Assembly: GCA_934196725.1 (NCBI GenBank)
Contig: CAKPWR010000037.1
Span: forward strand, 1-27,414
DNA length: 27,414 nt
From: an uncultured Prevotella sp.
GTDB taxonomy: Bacteria > Bacteroidota > Bacteroidia > Bacteroidales > Bacteroidaceae
Direction: 5' to 3'
Of this stretch, positions 1 to 8,100 are shown piece after piece. Numbering within the stretch: the stretch's first letter is position 1; the number at the start of each line of letters is the position of its first letter. The notes under the pieces are model-generated. The model did no database searches and was not told the origin of the DNA. It worked only from the letters and a program-made list of their open reading frames with translations. The position numbers and the translations under genes are program-made.

Positions 1-1118
1 TTCCAAGGGCAGACGTGCATCCAGCGAACCAGGTTACCGCCCGATTCCACCATCAGCTTGTTGCTGTAGTCGCTCAGCCAGGCAGGAACGCTCATGCCCA
101 CGCCAGGCCACTCGTTGGAGGTGCGCTGTGCATAGCCGTGCATCATGATGGCACGGTCGTTGAGATAGAACTTGCCTTCGCCAAATTGGGTCTTGCGGAA
201 ACCGGTTTTGGTTACTACATCATCTATCTTGCTGCCGTCATCTGCCTTCAAGAGGGTCTTCACGGTGTAGAGATAACCATATCCCCAACTCCAGAAGTGG
301 GCGTTGTTCAGGAGTCCGCTCACCTTTACGGTCTGGGTTTCACCTGGCTTCAAGGTGTATCTCTCGCCATCAAAATGACCCACTTCCTTGCCGTCTGCAT
401 CCAGAATCTTGGCGAAGAAGCGGAAAGAGCGAGGCATGGAATCCTCATTTCTTACCTGCGATTCAGCATTCACCGTTACCTTCTTGCCTGCAATATCATA
501 GTTGCTGCCATAGATATAGATACCTGTGGTCTTGAGATTATTATAAAGCGGAAGGGTCTGGTAGAGCTTGTCGGTGACGTGGAGGAATACGTTCTTCGGA
601 ATACCGCCATAGTTGGCATTGAAGTTCTTGTCGTTCCACTGGAAGCGCTGACCGCTGGTGCGTTCACGATAGTTCCAGGAGTTATCCACGCGTACGGCGA
701 TGACGTTCTCACCTTTTATCACGTAAGGTGTCAGGTCGAAGCCGCTAGCCATCACACCATTCTCGGTATATCCCACTTTCTTGCCATTGAGCCAGATGTC
801 GGCACCGAAGCGCACGCCTTCGAACTCGATGAAATACTTGCGGTCGCCCACTTCCTGAATATGGAAGTGCTTACGATACCACATGATGGTGTCGCTGTGG
901 TGTTCGATGGAAACCTTGAATGCCTCTTTCTCGTTGAAAGCACGAGGCAGCGTAATCTGTTTCCAACCGGCATCTGGGTAGTTTGCCTGTTCTGCTCCCT
1001 GGAAGTCGCCCACCTTGAGCAACCATCCTCCATTAAAATTGAGCTTTGTTCTTTCTACTGCATACATCTGGCAGAGCGAGATGAAAGCGAGTAGAAGCAG
1101 AAATAGTCTTTTTCTCAT
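1..1118 (-). CDS. Exported glycoside hydrolase family 2 enzyme, N-terminal part (partial at left edge)
   Basis: The frame opens with ATG at 1118 and stays open to the window edge, giving 372 codons; the 3' end lies outside. Residues 1-19 are a signal peptide (MRKRLFLLLLAF core). Residues of about 25-200 read as the GH2 N-terminal sugar-binding jelly roll, with GGWLLKVGD, WYRKHF, FEGVRFGADIWLNGKKVGY and the RVDNSWNYRERTSGQRFQWN stretch. An Ig-like GH2 domain follows to about residue 310. The TIM barrel then begins with GKFYLNDRAIMMHGYAQRTS and GGNLVRWMHVCPW. The catalytic acids of the family lie further on and are not in view, so beta-galactosidase, beta-glucuronidase and arabinopyranosidase activities cannot be told apart. 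The leader implies action in the periplasm or at the cell surface. The gene is divergent from the blaI-like gene. Family assignment is firm; substrate is unknown. Confidence 0.88.
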   Translation of the reverse strand, partial: MRKRLFLLLLAFISLCQMYAVERTKLNFNGGWLLKVGDFQGAEQANYPDAGWKQITLPRAFNEKEAFKVSIEHHSDTIMWYRKHFHIQEVGDRKYFIEFEGVRFGADIWLNGKKVGYTENGVMASGFDLTPYVIKGENVIAVRVDNSWNYRERTSGQRFQWNDKNFNANYGGIPKNVFLHVTDKLYQTLPLYNNLKTTGIYIYGSNYDIAGKKVTVNAESQVRNEDSMPRSFRFFAKILDADGKEVGHFDGERYTLKPGETQTVKVSGLLNNAHFWSWGYGYLYTVKTLLKADDGSKIDDVVTKTGFRKTQFGEGKFYLNDRAIMMHGYAQRTSNEWPGVGMSVPAWLSDYSNKLMVESGGNLVRWMHVCPW

Positions 1119-1167
1119 TCTAATTTTGTTTTGATTGTTTTGTTGCGTTATTATTCTAATTTTGGTG

Positions 1168-1175
1168 CAAAGTTA
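1168..1175 (-). promoter_or_regulatory. Candidate -7 element for the GH2 gene
   Basis: On the minus strand this reads TAACTTTG, an exact match to the Bacteroidota -7 consensus TAnnTTTG, 50 bp before the ATG at 1118. I see no clear TTG at the usual -33 distance, so only the -7 element is supported. Confidence 0.45.
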
Positions 1176-1232
1176 CGAAATGAATGTATATTTCTTGTGG
1201 ATTTTTGTACGATTTCATGTTTTTTTGTTCGA

Positions 1233-1380
1233 GTTTCTACTTTTTCCATTTTATAAAATAGATAGTTTCTACTTTTTCCATTTTATAAAATAGATAGTTT
1301 CTACTATTTCCGTTTTATAAAATTGAAAGTGTCTACCTTTCTAGTTTTTAAAGTAAAAAAGTGTCTACTGAAATCATAAA
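1233..1380. repeat. 32-bp degenerate tandem repeat, about 4.6 units
   Basis: Units begin at 1233, 1265, 1297, 1329 and 1361, exactly 32 bp apart, each starting GTTTCTAC or GTGTCTAC. Units 1 and 2 are identical, unit 3 differs at a few bases, and units 4 and 5 are decayed. There are no unique spacers, so this is a tandem minisatellite and not a CRISPR. It is AT-rich and lies upstream of the GH2 promoter. Confidence 0.85.
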
Positions 1381-1456
1381 AACCGAAAAAGTTTTCCTGT
1401 TTTTATTGCCACATATATCACCAATGTATTTAACTGATTGATTATAAGTGACTAAT

Positions 1457-1584
1457 GCGTGGCAATAAGCACTGTTTTTGTTGCCACCTAATGCCACGTA
1501 TTGCCACGCCTTTTTTAACGTATTGCCACGCCTTTTTCACCCCGAAGCCTTGCCCAACTTTGCCCGAAGCCTTGGGTAAAGTTG
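1457..1584. repeat. Inverted and direct repeats (TTGCCACGC family, GCCCAACTTT hairpin)
   Basis: GCGTGGCAATA at 1457-1467 is the exact reverse complement of TATTGCCACGC at 1499-1509. TATTGCCACGCC recurs at 1520-1531 as a direct copy. CAACTTTGCCC (1555-1565) and GGGTAAAGTTG (1574-1584) form an 11-bp stem with one mismatch and an 8-nt loop. The role is unknown. The hairpins could separate the two divergent promoters or be remnants of a mobile palindrome. Confidence 0.6.
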
Positions 1585-1627
1585 CCCGACGACATCGGTC
1601 ACATTTGTTCATCGTTTCGGTTATGCT

Positions 1628-1700
1628 TACTCATGTACGTGGGTACGGGTACTCATGTACACGGGTATGGATGCTCATGTACGTGAGTATGGATACTCAT
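1628..1700. repeat. 22-bp tandem repeat, about 3.3 units
   Basis: Units begin at 1628, 1650, 1672 and 1694 with core CTCATGTAC followed by G(T/C)GGGTA-like sequence. The copies differ by a few substitutions. The array ends just before the candidate upstream promoter of the blaI-like gene. Confidence 0.85.
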
Positions 1701-1724
1701 AGCTGTAGGGCAGAAAATTATTAA

Positions 1725-1732
1725 TACTTTTG
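1725..1732 (+). promoter_or_regulatory. Possible upstream -7 element (distal promoter of blaI operon)
   Basis: TACTTTTG matches TAnnTTTG and sits 15 bp before the first TACGAAnnnTTCGTA dyad. No convincing -33 TTG is seen at the usual distance, so this is weaker than the proximal promoter. Confidence 0.3.
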
Positions 1733-1746
1733 TAACTTGTTTCTTC

Positions 1747-1761
1747 TACGAAATGTTCGTA
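1747..1761. promoter_or_regulatory. Candidate BlaI-type operator O1
   Basis: TACGAAATGTTCGTA is a perfect 6-bp dyad around a 3-bp spacer. BlaI/MecI repressors bind short dyads as dimers, and a second dyad of identical form lies 70 bp downstream over the proximal promoter. Assignment to BlaI rests on position and symmetry. Confidence 0.5.
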
Positions 1762-1807
1762 AAATGTTAAAATATAGCTTGTTTTATGTTTTTTAACGCA
1801 TATTTTC

Positions 1808-1837
1808 TTGTTGTGTTACGAATTTTTCGTAGATTTG
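1808..1837 (+). promoter_or_regulatory. Proximal promoter of the blaI operon, overlapped by operator O2 (1817-1831)
   Basis: TAGATTTG at 1830-1837 is an exact TAnnTTTG -7 element. TTG at 1808-1810 lies 19 bp upstream, the standard -33 distance. The dyad TACGAATTTTTCGTA (1817-1831) fills the space between the two elements and overlaps the first two bases of the -7 box, so a bound dimer should block initiation. The start site would be near 1844, leaving a leader of about 45 nt before the ATG at 1889. Confidence 0.6.
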
Positions 1838-1888
1838 CAGCGTGATTTGGAAACAAGAATGTTGAAATTAAAAAAATAAGATAGGAAA

Positions 1889-2251
1889 ATGGAAAAATTG
1901 ACGAATCAGGAAGAAGATATCATGCTCCGAATATGGCAGTTGGGGCGATGTGCCGTGAAGCAGATCATGGAATTGTTGCCGGAGCCTCGTCCACCTTATA
2001 CTACAGTAGCATCGATTGTGAACAATCTGAAGCGTAAGAATTATGTCAAGGCAGAGCGGGATGGCAAGGGGTATGTCTATTCGCCAGCCATTGCCGAGAG
2101 CGATTATAAACGGAAATTCCTTTCGGGTTTCGTTCATGATTATTTCAAGAATTCCTTCAAGGAAATGGTTTCCTTCTTTGCCAAGGATGAGAAAATCAGT
2201 CCCGAGGAACTCAAGGATATCATCCGCGAAATCGAGAGCTCGGAAGAATAA
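1889..2251 (+). CDS. blaI: BlaI/MecI/CopY-family transcriptional repressor
   Basis: This 120-residue protein matches the family's usual length. Residues 5-70 form the winged-helix domain, with LTNQEEDIMLRIWQLG, recognition-helix region TTVASIVNNLKRK and wing YVKAERDGKGYVYSPA. The rest (LSGFVHDYFKNSFKEMVSFF onwards) fits the helical dimerisation and cleavage region. Family members bind operator dyads as dimers and are inactivated when an M56 sensor peptidase is activated. Here the M56 gene begins 37 bp downstream, consistent with an operon. Two matching dyads in the upstream region suggest autorepression. The inducing signal is unknown; beta-lactam sensing should not be assumed, because no beta-lactamase gene is adjacent. 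Confidence 0.9.
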   Translation: MEKLTNQEEDIMLRIWQLGRCAVKQIMELLPEPRPPYTTVASIVNNLKRKNYVKAERDGKGYVYSPAIAESDYKRKFLSGFVHDYFKNSFKEMVSFFAKDEKISPEELKDIIREIESSEE

Positions 2252-2288
2252 CCAATAAGTTCATTTCAAACAAAAAAAAAGAAACTGT

Positions 2289-3050
2289 ATGGCAATATAT
2301 CTTATAAAAATAAATGTAGCACTGATGCTGCTTTATGGCTTTTATCGCCTCACGGTGAGCCGCGATACCTTCTTTGGTCTTCGCCGCCTGACCCTCTGGC
2401 TCATCTATGCCGTCGCCCTGATGGTTCCGGCATTCAATCTGGAATATTGGGTGCGCGAGACGCCTACGATGGTGAGTATGGCAAATGTATATGCCGATAC
2501 GTTTTATCCCGTGGTGGTTGTAAAGGCTCAGGCTTCCGGCATAACCTGGATGGATATGCTGCTGGGCATCTATTGGGTAGGAGTAGCTGTTCTTTCGCTT
2601 CGAATGGTATGGCAGCTCTTCAGCATCATCCGCCTTGCGGTTATTTCCCGGAAGCAGGAGGTGGAAGGCATCACGGTGCATCTGCTCAAGGGCGAAGGGA
2701 GTCCGTTCTCCTTCTTCCGCTGGATATTCATGTATCCATCTACCCTGGATGGCAAGCAGTTGCACGAGGTGATGGTTCATGAATGCACCCATGTTTCGGG
2801 TCTCCATTCCCTGGATACCCTCTTCTCTGAGCTTTTCTCCATCGCCTGCTGGTTTAATCCGTTTGCCTGGCTGATGAAGCAGGAAGTAAGAATGAATTTG
2901 GAATATTTAGCCGATGAAAGTGTTTTATCTGATGGCAACGCGCGCAAATCCTATCAGTATCACCTTCTAGGTTTGGCATATCGACAGCCGAAGGATTCGG
3001 CTCAGATTGCTAATAATTTTAATTTATTACCTCTTAAAAAAAAGAATTAA
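2289..3050 (+). CDS. M56-family (BlaR1-like) membrane metallopeptidase, ending at a frameshift
   Basis: This 253-residue protein has hydrophobic helices near 5-20, 35-50, 90-112 and 175-195. The zinc motif HECTH is at residues 164-168, followed by WFNPFAWLMKQEVRMNLEYLADE (shown here as WFNPFAWL and NLEYLADE), the M56 signature with Glu as probable third ligand. In the family, the activated sensor triggers cleavage of the BlaI repressor. The frame ends at TAA 3048-3050, directly after an A8 run (3036-3043). Removing one A continues the frame as PLKKRIKMMNKRR into the next gene, the continuous arrangement I recall for Bacteroidota M56-TonB proteins. The peptidase part looks intact. The protein lacks its fourth helix and periplasmic part unless the frame is restored. 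The start lies 37 bp after blaI in an A-rich context with no Shine-Dalgarno sequence. Confidence 0.85.
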   Translation: MAIYLIKINVALMLLYGFYRLTVSRDTFFGLRRLTLWLIYAVALMVPAFNLEYWVRETPTMVSMANVYADTFYPVVVVKAQASGITWMDMLLGIYWVGVAVLSLRMVWQLFSIIRLAVISRKQEVEGITVHLLKGEGSPFSFFRWIFMYPSTLDGKQLHEVMVHECTHVSGLHSLDTLFSELFSIACWFNPFAWLMKQEVRMNLEYLADESVLSDGNARKSYQYHLLGLAYRQPKDSAQIANNFNLLPLKKKN

Positions 3051-3054
3051 AATG
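3036..3054 (+). other. A8 homopolymer frameshift site with stop and restart
   Basis: Eight consecutive A (3036-3043) are followed by the M56 stop TAA (3048-3050) and an ATG at 3052, one base after the stop. Losing one A, or adding two, joins the M56 frame to the TonB frame. It may be a recent indel, a sequencing error, a phase-variable tract, or a slippage site; the short stop-to-ATG distance would also allow coupled re-initiation. Confidence 0.75.
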
Positions 3055-3888
3055 ATGAACAAACGTAGAACAAGTGAAATAGGCAAGGCGAAGTACCTCC
3101 TTTTCGCACCTTTGGCAGGAGCGTTGCTCATGGTGAGCAACATCGAGAGTGTGGCTCGTGAGATTGGCGAGCAGATTCCAGAAGTGGCTGAGGTTCAGCA
3201 GAAGGCTGAGCAGGCTTTGAATACTGATGTGGCTGTGGCGAATCCGATGGCAAAGGAAGCCATCGAGGTGATGAACCCAGCTGAGTCTGAAGAAATGGAT
3301 GCTGAGAAGGCTGCAAAAGCTGAATTGACAAAAGCTGATGAAGCAAAGACTGAAGAAGCAGACAAGGTTGCAGAAGCTAAAGCAGAAGTTGCTAAAGCAG
3401 AAGAAGCAAAGGCAGCTGAAGTAGCAAAAGCAGCTGAGGAAGTAAAAGCGGAAGAAGCTAAAGCTGTAGAACAGGCAAAGCAGAATGCAGAAGTGAAGGT
3501 GAAAAACAAGGCTCAAGCCGATACAACCAAGAAGAAAACATATTGGGATTGTATACCGGAGACGATGCCGCAATTCCCGGGTGGACAGAAAGTGATGATG
3601 AAGTATCTGGCTGCAAACATCAAATACCCGGCTACTGCCGCCAAGTATAAAAAGCAGGGCCGTGTAATCGTAACCTTTACCGTCCGGAAGGATGGTAGCG
3701 TTACGCATGCCAAGATAGCCAAATCTATAGATCCAGAACTGGATGCTGAGGCTTTGAGAGTCGTGAGGGCGATGCCTAAGTGGACTCCTGGTACACAGTT
3801 AGGTAAACCTGTGAACGTAAAATATGCCCTTCCTGTAAATTTCTCTCTTCAGAAGAATGCAACCTCTGAGAAGAAAGAAGTAAAATAA
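3052..3888 (+). CDS. TonB C-terminal-domain protein with TolA-like linker (probable detached C-terminal half of an M56-TonB fusion)
   Basis: Starting at ATG 3052 gives 278 residues. A basic N-terminus (MMNKRRTSEIGKAK) precedes a membrane helix at about 14-33 (YLLFAPLAGALLMVSNI). Residues of about 80-155 are a low-complexity Ala/Glu/Lys stretch (repeats like KAEEAKAAEVAKAAEEVKAE), probably a long helix spanning the periplasm. Residues of about 164-263 are a TonB C-terminal domain, with MPQFPGG, MKYLAANIKYP, QGRVIVTFTVRKDGSV, DPELDAEALRVVRAMPKW and PVNVKYALPVNF. The helix plus TonB domain could work alone as a TonB-like protein. Alternatively it is the C-terminal half of the upstream sensor, from which it is separated by an A8 indel. 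Frame evidence favours a common origin; current function is open. ATG 3055 is an alternative start one codon later. Confidence 0.8.
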   Translation: MMNKRRTSEIGKAKYLLFAPLAGALLMVSNIESVAREIGEQIPEVAEVQQKAEQALNTDVAVANPMAKEAIEVMNPAESEEMDAEKAAKAELTKADEAKTEEADKVAEAKAEVAKAEEAKAAEVAKAAEEVKAEEAKAVEQAKQNAEVKVKNKAQADTTKKKTYWDCIPETMPQFPGGQKVMMKYLAANIKYPATAAKYKKQGRVIVTFTVRKDGSVTHAKIAKSIDPELDAEALRVVRAMPKWTPGTQLGKPVNVKYALPVNFSLQKNATSEKKEVK

Positions 3889-3966
3889 GTACATAAATCT
3901 CTACTCTGAAAAAGAGTATGTCTCTCTAAATAATAGAGTATGATGCTCTATTGGATATAGAACGGA

Positions 3967-4009
3967 AAGGCGGTTTTCTTGCGTGATGTAAGGAGCCGCC
4001 TTCTGTTTT
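3967..4009 (+). terminator. Likely terminator of the blaI-M56-tonB operon
   Basis: AAGGCGG (3967-3973) pairs with CCGCCTT (3996-4002), followed by CTGTTTTA. The loop is long (22 nt). It lies about 80 bp after the TonB-domain stop codon. Confidence 0.5.
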
Positions 4010-4024
4010 AGGGGGTGTCTTTGG

Positions 4025-4044
4025 GGGCTTTTGGGAGCCCTTTT
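4025..4044 (+). terminator. Second hairpin with T-tract
   Basis: GGGCT (4025-4029) pairs with AGCCC (4036-4040) around a 6-nt loop, followed directly by TTTT. It may be a back-up terminator before the rhaD promoter. It sits inside a G/T-rich run with TTTTGGG-like repetition. Confidence 0.45.
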
Positions 4045-4102
4045 GGGGACTCTTTGGAAAATGTTATGCCAAATGTCATAGACCAAATATCAAAACAATA
4101 GG

Positions 4103-4131
4103 TTGGGTATGGGGCGAAATGAGTACTTTTG
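4103..4131 (+). promoter_or_regulatory. rhaD promoter
   Basis: TACTTTTG at 4124-4131 matches the -7 consensus TAnnTTTG. TTG at 4103-4105 lies 18 bp upstream as the -33 element. The predicted start near 4138 leaves a leader of about 30 nt before the ATG at 4168. It also argues against the in-frame TTG at 4129 being the start codon, because that codon lies inside the -7 box. Confidence 0.6.
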
Positions 4132-4167
4132 CAGCAGAATTTTAAACAAGCTAATAACAATAATAAT

Positions 4168-4977
4168 ATGAATAGTGTTTTAGAAGGTCGTCCTGCCTTG
4201 AAAAAGGAGGTCGAGAAGATTGCAGAAGTTGCCGGATACCTCTGGCAGAATGGTTGGGCTGAGCGTAATGGTGGTAACATCACCGTAAACGTAACAGACT
4301 TGGTTGATGACGAAATCAAGGCTTTGCCAGCTATCAGCGAAGTGAAGCAGATTGGTACAGCTTTGCCAGCATTGAAGGGCTGCTACTTCTTCTGCAAGGG
4401 TACAGGTAAGCGTATGCGCGACTTGGCTCGCTGGCCTATGGAGAACGGTTCTATCATCCGTATCCTCGACGATTGCGCCAGCTATGTTATCATCGCCGAC
4501 AATCCTGTGATGCCAACCTCTGAGTTGCCTAGTCACCTGAGCGTTCATGCCCGTCTCATCGAGAAGGGTTCCAACTATAAGGCTACCGTTCATACTCACC
4601 CTATCGAGCTTATCGCCATGAGCCACAACAAGAAGTTCATGGGCAAGGACGTATTGAGCAACCTGCTCTGGAGCATGATTCCAGAGACCAAGGCTTTCTG
4701 TCCGCTCGGTCTGGGCATCGTTCCTTATCAGTTGCCTGGCAGCTTGAAGCTTGCTGAGGAGACTTTGAAGGAGTTGGAAGACTATGATGTAGTGATGTGG
4801 GAGAAGCATGGTGTCTTTGCCAAGGGCCTGGACGTGATGGATGCCTTCGACCAGATTGACGTGCTCTCAAAGAGTGCCAAGATCTATATCGATTCAAAAT
4901 GCATGGGATTCGAGCCTGATGGCATGAGCCAGGAAGAGATGGCTGAGATGACCAAGGCATTCAATTTGCCAAGATAA
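4168..4977 (+). CDS. rhaD: L-rhamnulose-1-phosphate aldolase
   Basis: This class II aldolase splits L-rhamnulose 1-phosphate into dihydroxyacetone phosphate and L-lactaldehyde in the cytoplasm. The 269 residues compare with about 274 in E. coli RhaD. Zinc ligands appear as HTHP (His142, His144) and WEKHGVFAKG (His214), close to His141, His143 and His212 of the E. coli enzyme. Glu119 in PTSELPSH fits the catalytic glutamate. The N-terminal NGWAERNGGNITVNV stretch is also typical. The ATG at 4168 was chosen because earlier in-frame codons overlap the promoter. It carries its own promoter and terminator, on the strand opposite to the other rha genes and 15.7 kb from rhaM, so it is a separate transcription unit needing coordinate control. 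Confidence 0.95.
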   Translation: MNSVLEGRPALKKEVEKIAEVAGYLWQNGWAERNGGNITVNVTDLVDDEIKALPAISEVKQIGTALPALKGCYFFCKGTGKRMRDLARWPMENGSIIRILDDCASYVIIADNPVMPTSELPSHLSVHARLIEKGSNYKATVHTHPIELIAMSHNKKFMGKDVLSNLLWSMIPETKAFCPLGLGIVPYQLPGSLKLAEETLKELEDYDVVMWEKHGVFAKGLDVMDAFDQIDVLSKSAKIYIDSKCMGFEPDGMSQEEMAEMTKAFNLPR

Positions 4978-5075
4978 TTTGGACATACATTTATAGGATA
5001 GGATAACAAATAGGTTTTTTCGTAGATTTTTTTAAGTAAAAAAGATTTGGTTTTTAGGTTTTAATGATAATGGTA

Positions 5076-5109
5076 GAGGGTGTGTCATTCCAATGACACA
5101 CCCTCTTTT
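5076..5109. terminator. Strong terminator between convergent rhaD and the giant gene
   Basis: GAGGGTGTGTCATT (5076-5089) and its exact reverse complement (5092-5105) form a 14-bp perfect inverted repeat with a 2-nt centre, followed by TTTT on the plus strand. It lies about 100 bp after rhaD and 50 bp after the giant gene's stop. The U-tract exists only in the rhaD direction, but the hairpin could also protect the 3' end of the opposing transcript. Confidence 0.8.
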
Positions 5110-5157
5110 CGGTTTCTGATGAATCTACATTTCGTTTCTGGATTCATTTTCGTTTGC

Positions 5158-8100
5158 TTATTTCACCATTACCTTTGTTCTGCCGAAGATGTAGAAGCCC
5201 GGATGGAAACCGCTGTAGGTAGCGGTGCCCGGCTGGACATCCAGGATGCGATAAAGCTGTCCGGTGGTAGAGAATACCTTGAGCTGGGTGGCGTAAGTAC
5301 TCTCCACACGTATGCGGCGCTCTGAGATAGGACGCACGATGAGATAATCGCCATCCGGTGTATCTTCTCCGTTGCCGTTTACCTCAGGCTGAATCTTGTC
5401 GATGCCCGTAGTTTCTGCGATATGAATCACGGAAGGGGTATCGGCAGAACGCGTCCGGGCGCTTGTAGAAGCCGATGTCATATAGGTACGGAATGGCATG
5501 ATGGTAGCTAGCTTAGAGTCATCCTCGAATGCTGTTCCTTCTGCATTCATTCCGTAGATAGTGCCATTGGCTACCTGCTTGGCAGCGAAGGTTCCTCTGT
5601 GATAGAAGCCATTTTCATGGGTTTCCATGTTAGCAGAGATTGGTATCTCGATGGCTGTCTTCACATTCTCACTTGTATTCTTCTCGGCGTAGGCATGGAA
5701 GGTGACGGTCTGTGCTGCTTCTTTCCTTTTCAGGATGTTGTTATAGAACTCGCTTGAGAGGTCGAACTCGTAATAGCGGTTTCCTGGGAATCGGACCACG
5801 TATGGTACTCCTGCCGTAAGAGGCAGATAACCTGTGAGGGTCTGAGCTTCTCCGTAATATGGATTGTCCACATTATTATATAGCCAGTCTCTGTAGGTAT
5901 CTACGAAGAAGGTATTATGGAATGTATATTTCATACCAGTGGTATTTCCTCCATTTCCAAAGAGACCTGTACCTGTACCCGGACGCTGGAAGGTAGCCGA
6001 TGTCTTATTACCATCTGTCGTTTCTACAGCTGTGAGACCACGGAGCCAATATTCATGATGCAGATTGAAATCTCCGTAGAAATGCGTGATCTCGCCATTG
6101 AGCGAAGCCACAGCCTTCTGTACCGTGAATGGCAGACAGATGCCTTCCCAGGCTCCTGTAGGTTCGGTAGCATAATACATCGGCTTGCGTACGTACCACG
6201 CATGGTTGGTTACCGAGAATGGAATCGGCACGCAGAAGTTGTTGTTCTGACAGTTATCGCCTTCGCTGTTCTTACCCTCAGGTGTGCGCTCTACGAGATG
6301 GAGAAGGGCAGTAGAATAGTTGCCTGAAGTCTCCTTCACGATATGATGACCCTTGATAGAACGTTCTTGGGTATCCTCGTTGTATGCCAGAGTCTCGTTG
6401 ACTACATGATATGCATCGGTATCGCTGTTTCCTGCACCGGCTGGTGTATAAACCAGGAGGTTCTGGGTGACGCCATCCATGACTTGGAAGGCAGAGAACG
6501 TAGTGGCATTATCTGCATCATCAGCCGTGAAGTCGATAGCCGTTGTTGTCGGAATATGCACATACGTACCCATGTTTCTGGTATCCAGCTTGTAGGCGTT
6601 GTAATGGAACTTGTCTGCCTTCGTACTACCATAGTAACCATCGGTGCGATAAACACGGTTGGTCATGTATTTATTCTGCTGTGATACGATCTTGGCAGGA
6701 TAATCGGCAGGAGAAGACTGCAGGTCCTGTCCCCAGAAGAGGAAGTCGTTCATCAGCTTTCCATCGTTCGTCAGTTCTCCACGGTTCTGATATTGGTTGA
6801 ACTGTGGCAGATAGTTGCCTGTACGTGTTTCCTTGCTGGTTCCTGTTGCAGCCTGATAATCTTGTGCACGAGCCTGGTCGATGGTATGCGTCTTGTCGTG
6901 ACGGGTTTCAGTCTGACCGTAGTTAGGTTGGTCGCTGTCCAGACCTTTACGCAGATAGGTGATACCCGTATTCTTGCCCGTGATGGCATCCGTACGATGG
7001 GCATACTGATAGTCACCGTTGGCATAATAGTCGTATACATACTTCAAAGCCGCCTTGTCTTCTTCCGTGCTGTTACCTAGGCGTGCACGCAGATAATATC
7101 CGTTCAGATCGTAGGCAACCTTACCATACTTGAAGTCGGCGAGCGTGTAATTCTTCTTAACTCCCTTGATATCGTAAACGGTAGGAGTCTTTGAAGCAGG
7201 ATTCTTCTCGAAGCAGCAGTGGTATCCGGATGCAGTTTCCTCAATTCCCTTTTGGGTGATATTGCCGCTCTCCAAGCCCAGGTTGTAGATATTGCCCTGG
7301 TTCTCTGCCAAGAGCCACTTTTCTGCTCCCAATCCCTTAATTACATGACCATTACCATGGAACGTTCCCTTGAAGACAGCATTGCTTCCTGTATAATCAG
7401 CAGGCATATCCAAGTCTTCCTGAAGGATGAACTGGGCATAGTTGCCACCATCGTTATCGGATTTCTGAATGAAACTGCCGAACGCCGTCAGGTCTTTCTG
7501 GTCGTTGATGTAGATACGAGGTTTTGCGAAATACGATTCGTTCTTGGCGCGCTGGATGGCTTCCGGAAGATGGAGGTTGACACCCGGTTTATGAGGATCC
7601 ATCTGATGATAGTTATGAACCGTGAGGGTATCGCCTGGTGCTATGTTCACAGGGAACACCGTCTCCTTGATACCCGTCATGGTGACGCCCAGCTGCACGC
7701 CATAGCCATTCATGAAGTAGTAGGCAGGGATGTCGAGATAGTCGGTGGTCTTGTCGTATTTGGCACCTGCGAAGAGGTCGTTGCGATCCTTGTCTATCTT
7801 GTCGCCCTGCTTATAGGTGTCTTTCGATGTCGTGGTTGCAAGCAGCCAACCGCTTCCGTCTTTAAACTGGATGTCGCCTTTGTCATCCTTCACGAATTCT
7901 CCCTTTTCATTCTTCAGCAACTTGCCGATATGCCAGAAGTAGCCATTCGGTGCGAATGCCTGGTCGGCAGAGATTTTCACCTTGTCCTTCTTCAGGCGAA
8001 TCATTTCGCCAGGAAGGGCACAGTTGTCGATGGTGATGCCACCCGTGAAGTTAGGTCCCTCTACATACTCGATGGTAAGATAGATGGTGTAGGTATAGTT

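Noticed and set aside
15..1094. A 359-codon plus-strand frame at the left edge
   Set aside because: The opposite strand encodes a clear GH2 protein with signal peptide and family motifs over the same interval.
1233..1380. Regularly spaced 32-bp repeats resembling a CRISPR array
   Set aside because: The units are contiguous with no unique spacers, they decay progressively, and no cas gene is present. It is a tandem minisatellite.
1455..1724. An 89-codon frame in the intergenic region
   Set aside because: It is made of the TTGCCACGC and 22-bp repeats, has no family resemblance, and crosses hairpins.
2289..3050. Reading the BlaI/M56 pair as a beta-lactam resistance locus
   Set aside because: No beta-lactamase or penicillin-binding gene is adjacent. 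BlaI/M56 pairs are common in Bacteroidota with undefined signals.
3007..3051. A 15-residue extension upstream of the TonB-domain protein
   Set aside because: It overlaps the M56 coding region in another frame and starts at a non-ATG codon. It is best seen as ancestral M56 sequence read after the indel.
3034..3708. A 224-codon minus-strand frame opposite the TonB-domain gene
   Set aside because: Its Phe/Cys/Ser-rich translation is the mirror of the Ala/Glu/Lys linker, with no independent support.
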